Source: Portulaca oleracea
Taxonomy: Eukaryota; Streptophyta; Magnoliopsida; Caryophyllales; Portulacaceae
NCBI GenBank assembly: GCA_029582165.1
Contig: CM055879.1
Location: 35,506,330 to 35,570,329 of the forward strand
Reading direction: 5' to 3'
Length of the DNA stretch: 64,000 bases
A program made the position numbers and the translations under genes. The notes beneath the pieces were generated by a model. That model had not been told where the DNA came from and ran no database searches. It worked only from the letters and a program-made list of their open reading frames with translations. Below, piece after piece: positions 30,887 to 45,500 of this stretch; the first letter of the stretch is position 1, and every line of letters starts with the position of its first letter.

Positions 30887-33800
30887 ATGGCAAACATGGC
30901 TTTGACCGGTATACTAGAAAAGGTATGATCTTTCCATGCTATTGAAACACAAGATACTTGTAGTTACACTATCGTTTCATCGAATCCTCCAATCTTATAT
31001 CCATTGTATTTAAACATAGATACGAACTTAATGGTCATCCTTGCTTTTCGTACTTGTGGAATTGTTCATCAATTACAATAAATGTTCTCCTAGGCTCTAG
31101 CGGAGTTGTTTTGTTGTCACTGTAATGTGATGATCGTTATCATCTTACCAAGTTTGTTTTGGCATCAAAGTATGATGTTGGAAAAAAATGCTTATTCTCT
31201 CAGTTTCGTTCTTATATGGGGTACTTACGAAGGCATTTGTCGCCTTTTAAACTTACAACTTAGTTAATGTGAGTTGGGACTTGATTATCTGGTGACTAGT
31301 TCAAAGTTTGCATGAATAGGTTTGTCCGTTTTTGTTAAAAGTAGTTGAGTTTGTTCATGTCCTCCATGAGTCAGTCTTTTTTCTTAAAATTTTATTTTCA
31401 GTGCTATTGTTTGTCAATCACTTTGTGATTCTTTAAATAAGTATATCCTTGCTAAAGTTGAATGGGATCTGTGGTTGAATATTCTTGCTATTTTGCTCCT
31501 GGTTGCCTGAGTTCTATGCGTTGTAGTGTGCTTTTTATAACCATAGCGTCATTTGCAGAAACAAAAAGATAAATTGGTTTCTCACAAAAGAAATAAGGCA
31601 AATATGATGGTACTTTCGAGGTGCTTGTAAGTTATAAAGTTATTGTATTGATATTGTGGTCTTGCTTCTTGCTGTTGTTCCAGATGACCGGCAAAGATAA
31701 AGATTATCGGTATATGGCGACGTCTGATTTGCTGAATGAATTAAGCAAGGAGGGATTTAAAGCTGATTCTGAATTGGAGATAAAATTGGCCAATACTATT
31801 CTTCAGCAGCTGGATGATTCAGCTGGGGATGTATCTGGATTAGCTGTTAAATGGTTAGCCAGTTGCTCTAGATATTTATAATTCTATGCTGGTTATGGAA
31901 CAATTAATTGGTCTTGCATTTTTTTAGTAAAATTGCCTTCTTTGTCAATGTCTCTCTAGGATCAGTTGAGTTTCATCTGGTCATTGGTGGAACCATTGAC
32001 ATTGATCTTGCAATACTTCAGTTTGCTATATATGTCTAGTTGTGTTGCTTTTCTTTATACATTCTCTGTGTTTTGTTCTTTATAGTTGCTTATTGTCTTT
32101 GCAGTTTGAAAATTGTTGCACTTTTCGCAAACTAGGATCTGGTTACAATATTTGAATAATGTGCCAAACCTATAAAAAAGTTTCACGACGAGGATGAAAA
32201 GGAAGTAAATTCATATCTATGGTTTTCAAATCTCAGATTCATCTGAGAGAAGATGCGCTTGCAAATAGTCTGCTGGAGAATTTTATGGATCAGAAATGTT
32301 GTTTCTAGAGTAGCTCCTAGTCTGAAAATTGTGTTGTTTGAGCTAGGATATGATTGCTCCTTGTCTTGTTTGAGACTTTGAGCCATGCAGATTTCAAATT
32401 GATGCTGTGCTTCCTTTTTGTCCGTTTGGTAAGATGTAATTAAGAGGTGTGGGTGCCCTTTTTCTTTGTACTTCTTTTCTTTGTGCATGGGCATGGTTTA
32501 CTCTTAATATTTTGAAATGGAATACGAGCGTGGATGCTTATTGTGTAAAATTATGTGGACTTGGAGAAAAGATATGTTGTATTGATGGTTAATTGTTGAT
32601 ACTATGCTTTGCATTGTGGTTTAATCCTTTTGCTTGTGTTCATACAATGCTTTCTTGCTAATGCGGGACCTTTTTGTAGTCTTGCTCCATTGGTGAAGAA
32701 GGTTAACGAGTCAAGGGTGTTGGAAATGACCAACAAACTTTGTGATAAACTACTGAATGTGAAAGAACAACATCGTGATGTTGCTAGCATAGCTTTAAAG
32801 ACTATTGTTTCTGAAGTCAGCAGCTCAACCGCAGCACAAGTTGTACTTGATTCTCTTACTCCTCAGTTGATAAAGGGAATAACTGGCACTGTAAGTATCT
32901 AGCTTCAACCTCTTGAATAATGATCTCCATGTGCCTGTTTTACTAGGAATAAGGATAACCCAGACAATGTCTTGTTAGTGAGGAAAGTAATGACTTGGTT
33001 GATTTTACCATCCATTACAGAAAATCTTACAGTAGGACCTTTCCTCACAAGTCACAAGAGTATGTGGATCATTTTTTAATGAAAATTAGCCTTCTTGTGG
33101 AAGCAGATGTTAGTCTGGGAAGGGCCACTGGTATGCCTATCTGGTCTTTGTAGGAGCCACCATAAATTTTCTGGCAGTGCAGTTTCCATATAACATACAA
33201 AGTGAACCTCGTTTTCCCCATCCTTAAAGAAGCTGCAAATTATGTTTCAGACGTGTATCTTTGCACAAGCATTCATAATGCAGATGAACTGATATATCTC
33301 ATTTGTTGATGTTTGATTGTTAGAACTTTATGTGTAGCTAGTTTCTGCTAAATGGGCATTTTGGCCCTGGCTATGGATTGTGTATCTTCAACTAAAACTC
33401 GTCTTTCATCTTATGTATACTTACTACTTGAGGTTCTTGCACAGAAGGCTCAAATACTGTAATAGCTTCTAAATATGATGGGTGGTTGCCTCACATAGTT
33501 GAAAATAACACAATAATAGAGACTATCTAATTTTCTATAGTTCATGTGACATGATTGCTTCTATTTTGAACTCTTTTTTATTCTCATTGATATTTTCTTC
33601 TGTAAAATGTATGAATAATCTTCTGCAATACAGGGATCAACGACAGAGATCAAATGTGAGTGCCTTGATATTTTGTGTGATGTTCTTCATAGATATGGGA
33701 GTCTTATGACAGCCTATCATGATGAACTGCTGGCTGCACTGCTTTCTCAACTGAATTCTAATCAAGCGACTATTAGAAAGAAGGCTGTTTCTTGCATAGG

Positions 33801-36800
33801 TAACCTTATTTCAAACTTACAGCTTTGTTGAGTTGACTACATATTCACACCTCTATTGCTGCTGGATTGAGATCATCATAGCATTTTCATCTAAGGGTCA
33901 GTTCCAATGAGACGAGTTAAGGTTTGCTAATGATTTTGGTGATATGCTTTGTGCAGCATCTCTTGCTTCAAGCTTGTCTGATGATCTACTAACAAAGGCT
34001 ACGGTTGAGGTTGTTGAACTGCTCAAACGCAAGGGCACTAAGCCTGAAATGACTAGGACAAATATTCAAATGATCGGGGCTCTAAGGTCAGTATAGTTCA
34101 TGTATCAGTTTTGACTGCTTTGTGAACATTATTCTCACTTCCAGGACCTGTAATAGAGCTGTAATTTAACCATTTCCAGTGTTCCATGATGCAGCCGTGC
34201 TGTTGGATATCGTTTTGGGCCTTATCTGGGAGATACTGTTCCTTTGCTAATAAATTACTGCAAAAGTGCATCAGAGAATGATGAAGAGCTTCGGGAGTAC
34301 AGTTTACAGGTAAATTTTGAGCATTGTTGGATACACACATAGGAGTTTTTACTTTAAGTCGTTAGGTCACGTGGAAAGCGAAACTGATCCCTTTCCCTTG
34401 TGTGCATATGTGCACACTCATTCTTCCGTGTACAATTGTGCTTGCATTATAAATATAACTACTATTTGTATTGGTATAACTTATAAATTATTCAATTATG
34501 TCCTAATCTAATGCTATGGATTATGCAGGCTTTGGAGAGTTTCCTACTTAGGTGCCCTAGGGATATTGCTCCCTATTGTGATGAAATTCTTCATCTTACT
34601 CTGGAATTCCTTAGTTATGATCCAAACTTCACTGATGACATGGAGGAAGATACTGATGGTGATAATCCTGAGGAAGATGAAGATGAGTATGTTACATATG
34701 CTGATACGTGAAATTCCTTCTTATTGTGATTAGTTTTGTTTTGGCTATCTAACTTGTAATATTCCTTTCATTGTAGTGAAAGTGCAAATGAATATACAGA
34801 TGATGAGGACGCTAGCTGGAAAGTAAGGAGAGCTGCGGCAAAATGCTTAGCTGGGTTGATTGTGTCCCGGCCTGAGATGCTTTCAAATCTGTATGAAGAG
34901 GTCTTAATTCTTAAGCACTTTGACCATAAAAATGAGCTTCTTCTTAACAGTTAAGTGAGTGATATGTTTGTTTCTTTGTCTCTAGGCCTGCCCTAAGCTT
35001 ATTGATAGGTTTAAAGAACGAGAAGAAAATGTCAAGGTAAAGCATGTTTATACTTCCAATCAAAAATACCTTGCTTTTTTTTTTCCCCTTTCTCCTTTTC
35101 CAATCACTGCCATGCAGCATGTTTGAGCTCGCTTTTACTTCACCTCACCTTCCCTTACCCCTTGTTCTGCAGATGGATGTATTTAATACATTCATTGAGC
35201 TCTTGAGACAGACTGGAAATGTTACTAGTGGGCAGATGGATACTGATGAGATGAGGTAGGTTGCTTGATGTCAGTATTTCTAAACTCTCTCTATGTATAT
35301 ATATATCTGTGTGTACATACAGACACACACATTAAACATGCAAAGAGAAACTGGATTTCATTTACTACTCATTGTCACATTGTCTGTTTGGTATTTCTCT
35401 GGGGTAAGTTTGGGGTACCTTTTATGCACCTTTTTTGTGTTATGAAGAAATTAAAAAAGCGACCTTTTGTATTATTATCTGTACAGAGAGAAACCAGTAT
35501 CTTCAATGTTGAGAAAACTTCTTTTGTTCCTGTTAAGGATATGTGGTGGGTGACTTTGTATTTCTAACGCAATACGTAGCAGTTTTTTGAGATGTAATTC
35601 GATTGTTATCTTTGTGGTAAACATTTTCCTTATCTTTATTAAGCAAATCGATTCTTCTGCAATAAGAGATTTGTTTTTTTCCATTCATGTAAACTGTTGA
35701 TGGTTTCTCATTATCTTGCACAGTCCAAGGTGGTTACTGAAGCAAGAAGTGCCAAAAATCGTGAAATCTATAAATAGGCAGCTCCGTGAAAAGTCTATCA
35801 AAACTAAGGTCGGAATTTTAAGTTTATTTTTGGACCTTTGGTGTTAATCAGAATTAAAAGTTGTATTTTTTTTTTGTCATTTGCTATTATGTATGGCTTT
35901 CTTGATGCTGTTTGGTTTGCACAGGTTGGTGCCTTTTCTATTTTGAAAGAACTTGTGGTTGTCTTGCCAGACTGCCTGGCAGACCAAATTGGATCACTAA
36001 TTCCGGGCATAGAGAAGGCATTACTTGTAAGTTTCTATATCAATTACCTATAAGGTTGTTCTCACTCCATAGTTGTTCATTATCATGAGAATGCTTGCAA
36101 TGCTGCCAGGATAATTCATCTACGTCAATTTTGAAGATTGAAGCTCTCGTTTTTACGAGATTAGTTTTGGCTTCTCATTCACCTTCTGTTTTTCATCCAC
36201 ATATTAAGGTAATACTTTGCAACTTTCTTTTTCTTGTCTAGATTAGTGATCCCATCCTTATTATATGAGTTTCAGCTGCAGTAGTTCGAACATACTAATT
36301 GCAGTTGGTGATAGTGATTTTGGCGCCTGTCAATCTGAAACTTGTTCACATGGAACTTTGAGTGGTAATGGAAAGGGTATAAATAAAAGTTAATTTTGGG
36401 GTTGATGTACTTTTGTGGAAGTCGTCCTCTGTTTGCTGTCCACATGATTAGTGCTTTCATGGACAAGTGCCAATTCACATTTTCTGCAAGTCTCTCATTA
36501 CATGTTCTCCCATATGGGTACCTGTTTCGTACCGATCCACTGCCTTGGTTTTGTTGAAGAGGAAGTTTGGATGTTGATCACCCTGGACCTCCTGGTTTTT
36601 GATTTGAATATCATATGCCCTTTTTTGGAGTATTTGGAGAGAGAGGAACTGAAGGGCTTTTGAGGAGTTGAAACTCCTCTTCTGAAAGACTGTCATCAAT
36701 TCTATCTTCTTTTTTGTTAATGTGAAGTCTGTCTTCTTTTGGGTTAATGGGAAGTTAAGCTCTTCTTGTTTCTATGTGGTAGATTTTGTGAATAGTCTGT

Positions 36801-39800
36801 ATTTGGCTACATAATTTTTAGGTTGCTTACTGATTATTAAGAGTGTGTGTGTGTGCGTGTTTGCTATAAAATAATGGATGTGGATGAGGTCTTGGAAGTT
36901 TGGATTCTTCGCTTCAATAGATGGGAGATTCGAAATTTGGATGACTAGGGAAGAGGCTATAAGTTAGTCTATGGTAAAGTGAAACCCAATTGTACAGGAC
37001 TTTGCTAAGATCTTATGATTACCTTGGCCACATTTCATCTTCCCTTGGGCCCTCTCTGAAGTAGTTGTTATGGCTGCCTAGTTCTTGCTTTTCCTATGAT
37101 GTTATTGATTTATCATTCAGTTTCTTTTCATCTGATCATGCATTTGCTCTTTGTAATTGTTGACTGCTATCCTTCAGGCCATTTCTGGACCTGTGTTATC
37201 TGCTGTTGGTGAGAGATACTACAAAGTCACTGCTGAGGCATTAAGAGTTTGTGGGGAACTTGTTCGAGTATTGCGTCCTAATATTGAGGTGGGATGGTAT
37301 AAGTTTACCACGTCGAAGTGAATATTCTCAAAAACAGGTCTCTGATGGAATATCTGCTTTTTGCATAGGCTTCTGGCTTTGATTTTAAGCCATATGTTCA
37401 TCCGATATACAATGCCATCATGATGCGCCTAACTAATCAAGATCAAGACCAGGAGGTGAAGGAATGCGCTATAACATGCATGGGCCTTGTTATTTCAACT
37501 TTTGGTGACAATCTCACTGCCGAATTACCATCATCTCTTCCCGTGCTTGTTGATCGTATGGGAAACGAGATAACCAGGCTTACAGCTGTAAAGGTAGGCC
37601 TCCTCTATATACTGTATGTTTAGTTTGTTACTTTTTCGCTTCAAATGACCAGAGTGTCCATAAAGAGTTTCGTCAGTGGTGTAGAACAGATGACTTGTGA
37701 AGGCATTTCATTGCATATTAGCCAGAAAGTTTGCTAACCTAAAAAGTCATGTGATTGGATTTTCTTCTTGTTTCCTGTCTGATTCTGATGGCTGTATTGT
37801 TGGGCATCATATTGTCTGTTTTCATTCAACTTTCTGTATTTTTTTTTTATGCATAGTTGATATGAAAAAGAACAATTGCTATCTTGTTGGTATGAACTGC
37901 TTCTAGAAGTGGTGACCATGAAAAAAGGGGCTGCTTTGGAAGAAGTCAATCTTACATTCAGCGAAAATGATTGGTGAATTTCCAATTTATTCAGCATTCT
38001 TGTTTTGCATTTTGGTGGTGGGAGTGTGGGACTGTGGGCGTGGCGATGTTGAAGAGTTTGTAGGAAGTTCATGTTGCTACAGAATGCAGGACATTGTGAA
38101 TTTGGCTATTGATGTGGTACGAAGGATGTACATATGAGTTACCACCTGTCTTCCTAGTCAGTGAACGCTACTTTAATTTCAGATGCTTTATGATGTCAGT
38201 CTTCCAAAAGTCGTCGTGTTGCTTGTTCTCATTTGGAGGGAAGCCGAAACCTTTTGTTATTTCATGTTGAGAGGTTTGAGGTATGGCGAGTGCATGAGAG
38301 GTGAAACTGATGGCATTGTGTGCCTTACGTAGGATTCTTCATTTGGACATTTTGTTCATTTTGATCTCCTGTTTCTCAAAAAAGTCTCTTTACTCTAGAG
38401 TCCAAATATCATTTCTGAGTCCTATCTAACGGAATCCATGCGACCGGTGTCAGGATGTGTTTGAGTTAATTGGTAGCAACTCTAATTGACAGAGGTAGCA
38501 TGGGACATAGGAGTGGTCTGAAGATAGTGGAAAATATGAGTTGGTTGAGGTGTGGATATGTGCTGCAGAGTGCGGAAGACTACGTATTAGTTGAAGAAGA
38601 TTTTTTTTTTTTTTTGGGGGGGGTGGGGGGGATGAGGTGTGAAGCCCGATACAGGAGAGATTCAAGCCCAAATCTTGGGTGACAAGTCTTATAGACTTTA
38701 CCTGTTCATAGGCTTCACTAGTAACTGACACCCATAGTAAGACTAGATATTTGTTTTGTGAAAATTTTCTGTGAGATGATTAAATATTATTGGAAGTATC
38801 TGTTCAGTATGCAGGATTTCTATATTTCTTTCTCTTACCATCTAAATACTAACCGCACTCACTTGGAAGCAATCCATATAAACTTCTGTTGGGATACGTT
38901 TGAGCTTTGACAGTGTCATAACTCAAGTTACTCAACATATGACCTAGTGAATGTGAAATGGAACATTGTGAACCAAATAAGATTTTGGTGTTGGCTCTTC
39001 AATCAGGCACCTCTTGGCAGGCAAGTGGTTAGGGAGGTTTGTGTATAAGAAGGGCAATCTCCTGAGAAAGGTAGTTACAGTCGGATATAGTGAGATTCAA
39101 TGCTTCCATTAAAGTTGGATGGTTTTTCATATTTACCTGCAAGCTGCCACTGTTTCTTTGTGGGCTTAATAAAGATAGTATTGGTGCTTCATTGCTTTTC
39201 TCTTCCTTTGCCTTTAAGTTGTACCTGGGAATGATAAATTTTGATATGTGTGCAGGCTTTTGCCACAATTGCAGCTTCTCCACTTCATATTGACTTGTCT
39301 TGCGTCCTAGAGAATGTCATTGCAGAGTTAACTGCATTCCTACGGAAGGTACAGTGATCCTGTAGTCTGCAGCCTCAAAGGCTATTGGGATAACTTTACA
39401 ATGTTATCAGGGAAACTGTTTTACTAATAATTTCGTTGCTTTTGAACCAGGCTAATAGGGCTCTCAGGCAGGCCACTTTGGGGACGTTGAATTCGATAAT
39501 AGTAGCATATGGTGACAAAATAACGCCAACAGCTTATGAAGTTATCATCATTGAATTATCAACACTCATTAGGTTATTCTTTGACTTATTTCCTTTAGTG
39601 TCCACATTTTTAGATATTGTTTGCTTACTGTTTCCAGTAAATGCTTTTGTATCAGTGACTCAGACTTGCATATGACTGCTCTTGCTCTGGAGTTGTGCTG
39701 CACTTTGATGGCTGACAGAAGTTCAACCCCAAATATTGGTGTAACTGTCAGAGACAAAGTACTTCCCCAAGCATTGACATTGGTTAGGAGTTCTTTGCTA

Positions 39801-42800
39801 CAGGGACAAGCACTTATGGTAATATATCAATCTCATCAATGGTGATTTTGCTTATTTATTTTCACTTGCTGAAATTATCTTCTGGAATGCTGCAGGCTTT
39901 GCAGAAGTTTTTTGCTGGTTTGATCTATTCTGCAAATACAAGTTTTGAGTCTCTGCTGGAGGCTTTGCTTTCAAGTGCTAAATCATCTCCTCAGTCTGGG
40001 GGTGTTGCAAAACAGGCAATGTTTTCAATTGCACAATGTGTTGCTGTGCTTTGCCTTGCTGCAGGTGATGATAAATGCTCGTCTACTGTCAACATGCTAA
40101 CCGATATTCTTAAGGGGGACAGCACAAACAACTCTGTAAGCTCCAATCATTAATAAAGTTATATTTTCTTCTAAGTAACTCATCAGAAAAACAACTTAAT
40201 GGCTAGGGTTCTCGTGCTTATCTGTCTATGTGGCTGATATTCTTTTAACTCTTTTATCTGTAACGTTTGTCTCCAGTCTTTAGCTGCTATGACATTTGCT
40301 TCTTTTCCTACACATCTTGGATGTTCTGACAAAGAGTTTCTGCACATGACAAGAAAAATTGGCCTAGAAAAATATCCAGCTTCTTTTGATTGCATTAAAA
40401 TGAACTTGAGATTTTTTCTCCTTTGTGTTGTCAACAGCAGCTCTGATGGGTTTTTGAGTGTTCTAAGAAATTCAATGTGTTGATTCCAGGCAAAACAACA
40501 CCTTGCATTGCTATGCTTGGGAGAGATTGGGAGAAGGAAGGACTTGAGTTCACATGCGCATATTGAGAATATTGTTATTGAATCTTTCCAGTCGCCTTTT
40601 GAAGAGATAAAATCAGCAGCTTCCTATGCCCTTGGAAATATTGCTGTCGGGAATCTATCAAAGTACTTGCCTTTTATCTTGGACCAGATTGATCATCAAC
40701 AAAAGAAGCAATATCTATTACTTCATTCTTTAAAAGAGGTTGGTTGATTATGCTCTCTTTATTGAATTGGTTGTATGCCTGTGTAAATTACTGTCTTGCA
40801 GGCTATTGTATAACAATCTGTGGATAAAGCAGAGTTCAAATTGGTTGTATGACTCTGTAAATTACTCTATCTTGCAGGTTATTGTAAGGCAATCTGTGGA
40901 TAAAGCAGAGTTCCAAGAGTCAAGTGTTGATAAAATTCTCAACTTATTGTTTAACCACTGTGAAAGTGAAGAGGAGGGTGTCCGGAATGTAGTTGCTGAG
41001 TGTCTTGGTAAAATTGCCCTCATTGAGCCCATTAAACTCGTCCCTGCCCTTAAGGTATAGTTATTCGTTAGAAAACAGGTTTTCTTTTATTTAAAACTGA
41101 AGATGGTAATGTAGGTTTGTCCGTATTGCAAAAACTGACGTCTTTATTTTGCTTTTGGGGCTACATAGATGCGAACTACTAGTCCTGCTGCGTTCACTAG
41201 GGTGACTGTTGTCACTGCCATTAAATATGCTCTGGTGGAGCGGCCTGAGAAGATAGATGAGATACTTTACCCTGAAATCTCATCATTCCTGATGCTGATT
41301 AAGGACGACGATCGGGTAATTGTTTTCTACATTTTGATTGATCTGATTCACATGAATTGTCTTTGTTGCATCAGTGTGTTCTTGGAATTAGGAGCCACTT
41401 TTCTATCAGTAGGCAGTACTGACCTTAGTCAATATTTCTAGATTTAGCATGGTTACTCGTATAGTCATGTGCCTAATATACGAAACTTCGAAGGCTAACA
41501 TGTCATTGCGAGAACCATGTATGTAACATGCAAAATTCTTTGGAACTGAGATGATAGTTCTGTGTGGAAAAACATAGAACATGGACTGGATCCCCCTTTC
41601 GGACGTGGAATATCAAGGGACTTGAGCAACACCATGCAATGTTTCCTTGCCCTTGTGCAATTGTGCGAACATGTGCTTTCGCTTCCTCACACACCTTTCT
41701 TGCATCGAGGTTGTCAACTTGATATCATAATCTTATTTCTGCATTCTTTCTCTGTAATTGTTCTCTGCAGCATGTTAGACGCGCAGCTGTTTTGGCACTG
41801 AGCACTGCTGCTCATAACAAGCCAAATCTCATCAAAGGGCTTTTGCCGGAATTGCTACCTCTCTTGTATGATCAGACCGTTGTTAAGGTGAGTTGACTGC
41901 AAAAATCTCTAATTGGTATGTGTTGTGTTCGCTCTTGAGTCAATGCATTCTCCCTTCATCCTGAAAGTTGATGATCCTTGAGAAAGAAAAAGAAGAGAGG
42001 AGTTCTGTTGCATTATCTCTTACTTTAGTTCTGGGACAGGGTTTATTAGCATTTCACCTGTGTTCTTGGACTGAAAACTTTAGCTGGAGGTCCTTTATGG
42101 GACAAACCTAAGCATAGTTGCCTGGTTTCGGGTTTGTGGAAAAGATTAGTGGTTGTTATACTTATATATATGTGTTTTGGTATTTGAAGGGGGTGTGATT
42201 GTGCTGTTTGGATTGAGGACCTGACATCACTGTTATGTTGCTTGATTGATGCTGAATTTCTATATTAACAAATTGATTTTGCTATCAAAAGTCAGTCTGT
42301 TTAATACATTTTGAAATCCTTTTGTGACTCTTCCCATGGTTTGTTGCGGCTTTTGTACTTGCAGTGTTGATTATGTGGTCCATAACTGTGAGTTTAATTT
42401 GGACTGTGTGGATGTGGTTGATGATGGTTTCTCATGCCTATGCCTAGCTTGGATGAACAGTCTCTTAGGTTTTTTTTTTCTTTTCTAAACCCATTTTGAT
42501 GCAATCTCTTTTTTGTATTGTTAGAAAAATTTTGTTCATGAAGTGCTTTTCTTTCCATTTGATGCAGCAAGAGTTGATACGAACAGTCGATCTAGGACCC
42601 TTTAAGCATGTGGTTGATGATGGGCTTGAACTTCGAAAAGCGGCTTTTGAATGTGTAGATACTTTGCTTGACAACTGCCTTGATCAAGTGAACCCATCAG
42701 CCTTCATTGTTCCTTACCTCAAATCTGGTCTGGATGGTAAGTTCATGTTGTAGATTGTTATAAATAAGTGTGATTCATATATCAAAATCAAAAGTAAGCT

Positions 42801-44068
42801 TGCAAATTTTGCGGGAGTAAACAATCATGCATCCTATTTTAGCCCACTCCGGGTCAGGCGGGCTATGCAGCATAGTTGTCCCTGCAAAATCATCATAGGA
42901 CCATGCAGAATTTGGCAAAAATGCAGCTGTTTTCTTTGGGGTTTTTAGATAATATTAAGCACTAGAGCTTGAATGTATTTTACTTCCTTTTTTTTTTTGG
43001 GGGGGGGGGGGTTGTTAAGATTGCATTCGTACAACGGGGAGGTAGCCTTACCGTCATTTTGATAAATTATGTTCGTTAATAGAAAAAGAGATCATCATGT
43101 GTAATTCAATAACAATTTCCTGTTAATATCTCTGATGGGCATATTAATGAATAATGAGTCTACTTTTCCCATTTTTTGTTTGCCAGATCATTATGATGTT
43201 AAAATGCCTTGCCACCTTATCCTTTCAAAGTTGGCCGATAAGTGCCCATCTGCTGTACTTGCAGGCAAGTATCTATCTTTCTTGCTTTTCATTTTCATTT
43301 TCTTTTTTAATGATGCTATATTGTTCATTACTGTTCTATATTCTTGTTACCAGTTTTGGATTCACTGGTGGATCCCCTTCAAAAAACTATTAATTTCAAG
43401 CCAAAGCAAGATGCTGTCAAGCAAGAAGTCGACCGTAATGAGGATATGATCAGGAGTGCTCTCCGGGCTATTGCTTCCTTACACCGCATCAGGTATTTCC
43501 TCCTGTTATGAATTCAGTATTTCCTTGTTCCGCCAAATTACATTTGTGATGATAAAAAAAAAAGAAAAAAAAAATCATTGATTTGTGCATCCTTTCAAAA
43601 TTTCTGTAAATTTTCTGAGCTTTGAGACAAATCTGACATACATACAAGTCGCGTTCTGTTGAGTCGCTCATTATATATAATATGCAAATGCCAGAGGCGG
43701 TTTTGTGTTGAATGCGCTTCATGTTGTGCATGGTAAAGCCACATGGTACTAGCTACCTATAAGGTTCAAGTACATAGTTGAGTTTGAAGGTGTTTTTTTC
43801 AAGATGCACAGGTCTGATCATCTCTGTTTTAGAGCATGCATGTCTTGGTTTTGGAATTTGTACTAGTTCCACTTATTTTCAAACCAGAAACCTGCTGGAG
43901 ATTTAAATTGTGAACATAAGGAAATTTATGGTGCCTAAGAAATAGTGCTAAACCGAAATACCTGATTGCAGTGGAGGAGACTACAGTATCAAGTTCAAGA
44001 ATCTGATGAATGAGATAGCAAAATCTCCTACGCTTTGGGACAAGTATCACTCGATCCGCAATGAATGA
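30887..44068 (+). CDS. CAND1: CAND1, cullin-associated NEDD8-dissociated protein 1
   Basis: 27 coding exons join to 3657 nt (1218 aa), matching the ~1220-1230 aa family size: 30887-30922, 31684-31853, 32680-32890, 33634-33799, 33957-34086, 34195-34309, 34529-34686, 34777-34900, 34986-35036, 35173-35255, 35724-35808, 35925-36026, 36110-36208, 37178-37288, 37369-37593, 39256-39348, 39451-39572, 39656-39818, 39896-40135, 40490-40738, 40878-41054, 41169-41315, 41771-41887, 42568-42736, 43187-43264, 43354-43492, 43972-44068. The protein is HEAT repeats throughout, with an acidic DEEDE-rich loop (exon 34529) and a C-terminal TIP120 domain. CAND1 wraps around unneddylated cullin-RBX1 and exchanges F-box or other substrate receptors; in plants it is needed for auxin signalling. 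One intron (43265-43353) starts GC rather than GT. All frames are open. Confidence 0.96.
40765..40915 (+). repeat. ~76-bp tandem duplication across a CAND1 splice acceptor
   Basis: AATTGGTTGTATGCCTGTGT through CTTGCAGG and ATTGTATAACAATCTGTGG is repeated 74-76 bp on, the second time as CTTGCAGGTTATTGTAAGGC. Each copy holds a TTGCAG acceptor and the first ~35 bases of the exon. In the upstream copy the frame reads TAA after three codons, so only the downstream acceptor (ending 40877) gives an open product. Confidence 0.9.
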
Positions 44069-44863
44069 TGGGGGAGTAAGTATCGCTCTTTGGCCATGCA
44101 TTACCAAGTCTTGCACCCGATAAAGCGGCCAGGCAAATAGTAACTACCAAGTGCTGAGCTTTCTGGAACAAGGTTGGTGCTCGGCGTCCACAATGAAAAT
44201 CGAAGAGGAAACGAATTTGGAACGATGTTTTTATGGAACTAGAGGAATGTTGGGTGTGGTATTATTGCATGTCTAAGGGGGCTGGTCCGAAATAATTGAC
44301 TTTGTTAGTTATGGTTAGTTTATTTATATTGGTGGTGGACTCGATTGGTTTTCCAGAAATCAGGATGCATCTGATCTTGGGTATCAGTTTGGGAATAGAA
44401 TTCTAGCAAATGCCGAATTGCATAGGGGTTATATTTTTTTTGTGCATTCGCCAAATTGAGGCGAATAACTGTTCTGTGTTGAATTATATGCTCAATTCTC
44501 ATTTTGCTCTGGTTCTGAAACGTGTTTCACGTCGGTTAGTTTTGGATGGTGTACTACATTTTGATCAAGCATTCGTGTCTAGCTCTTCAGTAAGGTTAAG
44601 AATGTTTGGGATTTGATCACGGTATTTTGATGGATAATGTTGCTGGTTGCACTTCCCCGACTTTGGTCATTTCTATTTCCCAGTTTAGCTTTCCAAATGT
44701 ATCGCTGTTCTGATATCAAATGCAATGCATAGTCTTCAGTGTGTCGTATTGATCATTAGCAGATCCAGAACAATTTTGCTAAGGTGTTAGTTAAATTAGT
44801 AGCTTTGATTAAAAAAAATGAATGTTGGGAAGTAAATAAGTAGACATTCTACCCAACTAATAA
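44069..44863. other. CAND1 3' UTR and intergenic DNA
   Basis: The first several hundred bases after the CAND1 stop resemble a 3' UTR; no further coding exon is visible. The end of the transcript is not determined. Confidence 0.5.
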
Positions 44864-45128
44864 GGCATGTTCTTTTCTGCGATGAATAAAGTGTGTTAAT
44901 GGTATTGATAAAAATGTGGATAATGTGATATAATGTGGTGTAATATAGTAAGTTTTGTTAAAATTTATGGTAAAAGTGATTGATGTGGCAGTGAGTAGAG
45001 AAATTAATGAAAAGCAGTGAGGAAAGAGAAAATTATAGTTGTGACATGATATGGTAATATGTGATAGTTTGTGGTTAGTGTGGTAAGTGGTGATAGATGC
45101 CGTATGAACTACACAAAAGAACAAGGTT
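44864..45128. mobile_element. Tourist/Harbinger-like MITE, 265 bp
   Basis: GGCATGTTCTTTTCTGCG and ACAAAAGAACAAGGTT are decayed inverted ends between TAA flanks (44861-44863, 45129-45131). The interior shares GTGATTGATGTGGCA and GAGGAAAGAGAAAATTATA with the MITEs at 11977 and 20370. It lies between CAND1 and AUG2. Confidence 0.75.
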
Positions 45129-45500
45129 TAAATTGGATTCTCATATTTCATTTAGCTATTTTATCTTATTATTTCATGGTAACAGAAACTTGTATAATTA
45201 ATTAAATTAATTATAAATGCCTTATTGTTTTTATTTTTGTTACAAAGAACTATTGCTTTTATTAGTTTCTTTCATTATTTATTCTTCCAATTATTTTTTC
45301 TAACTGAATTTGATTTATAATACATATATATGCACAAATTGAGTAATCATATTCATACCATATTTGTATATTTATTTTTTGATGGAACGATACTATATTT
45401 CATTTATTAATGAGAGATTACAATATACTGCCATAAGAATAAAAACAAAATATATGCTCCATAGTATTTTTTTTTCTATTGTTTTAAATTCGAACAAATT
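45129..45500. other. AT-rich AUG2 upstream region
   Basis: No gene is seen. The sequence turns pyrimidine-rich after 45530 (CTCTCCCATTTTCTCTCTTCG), which is probably the AUG2 leader. Confidence 0.4.
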
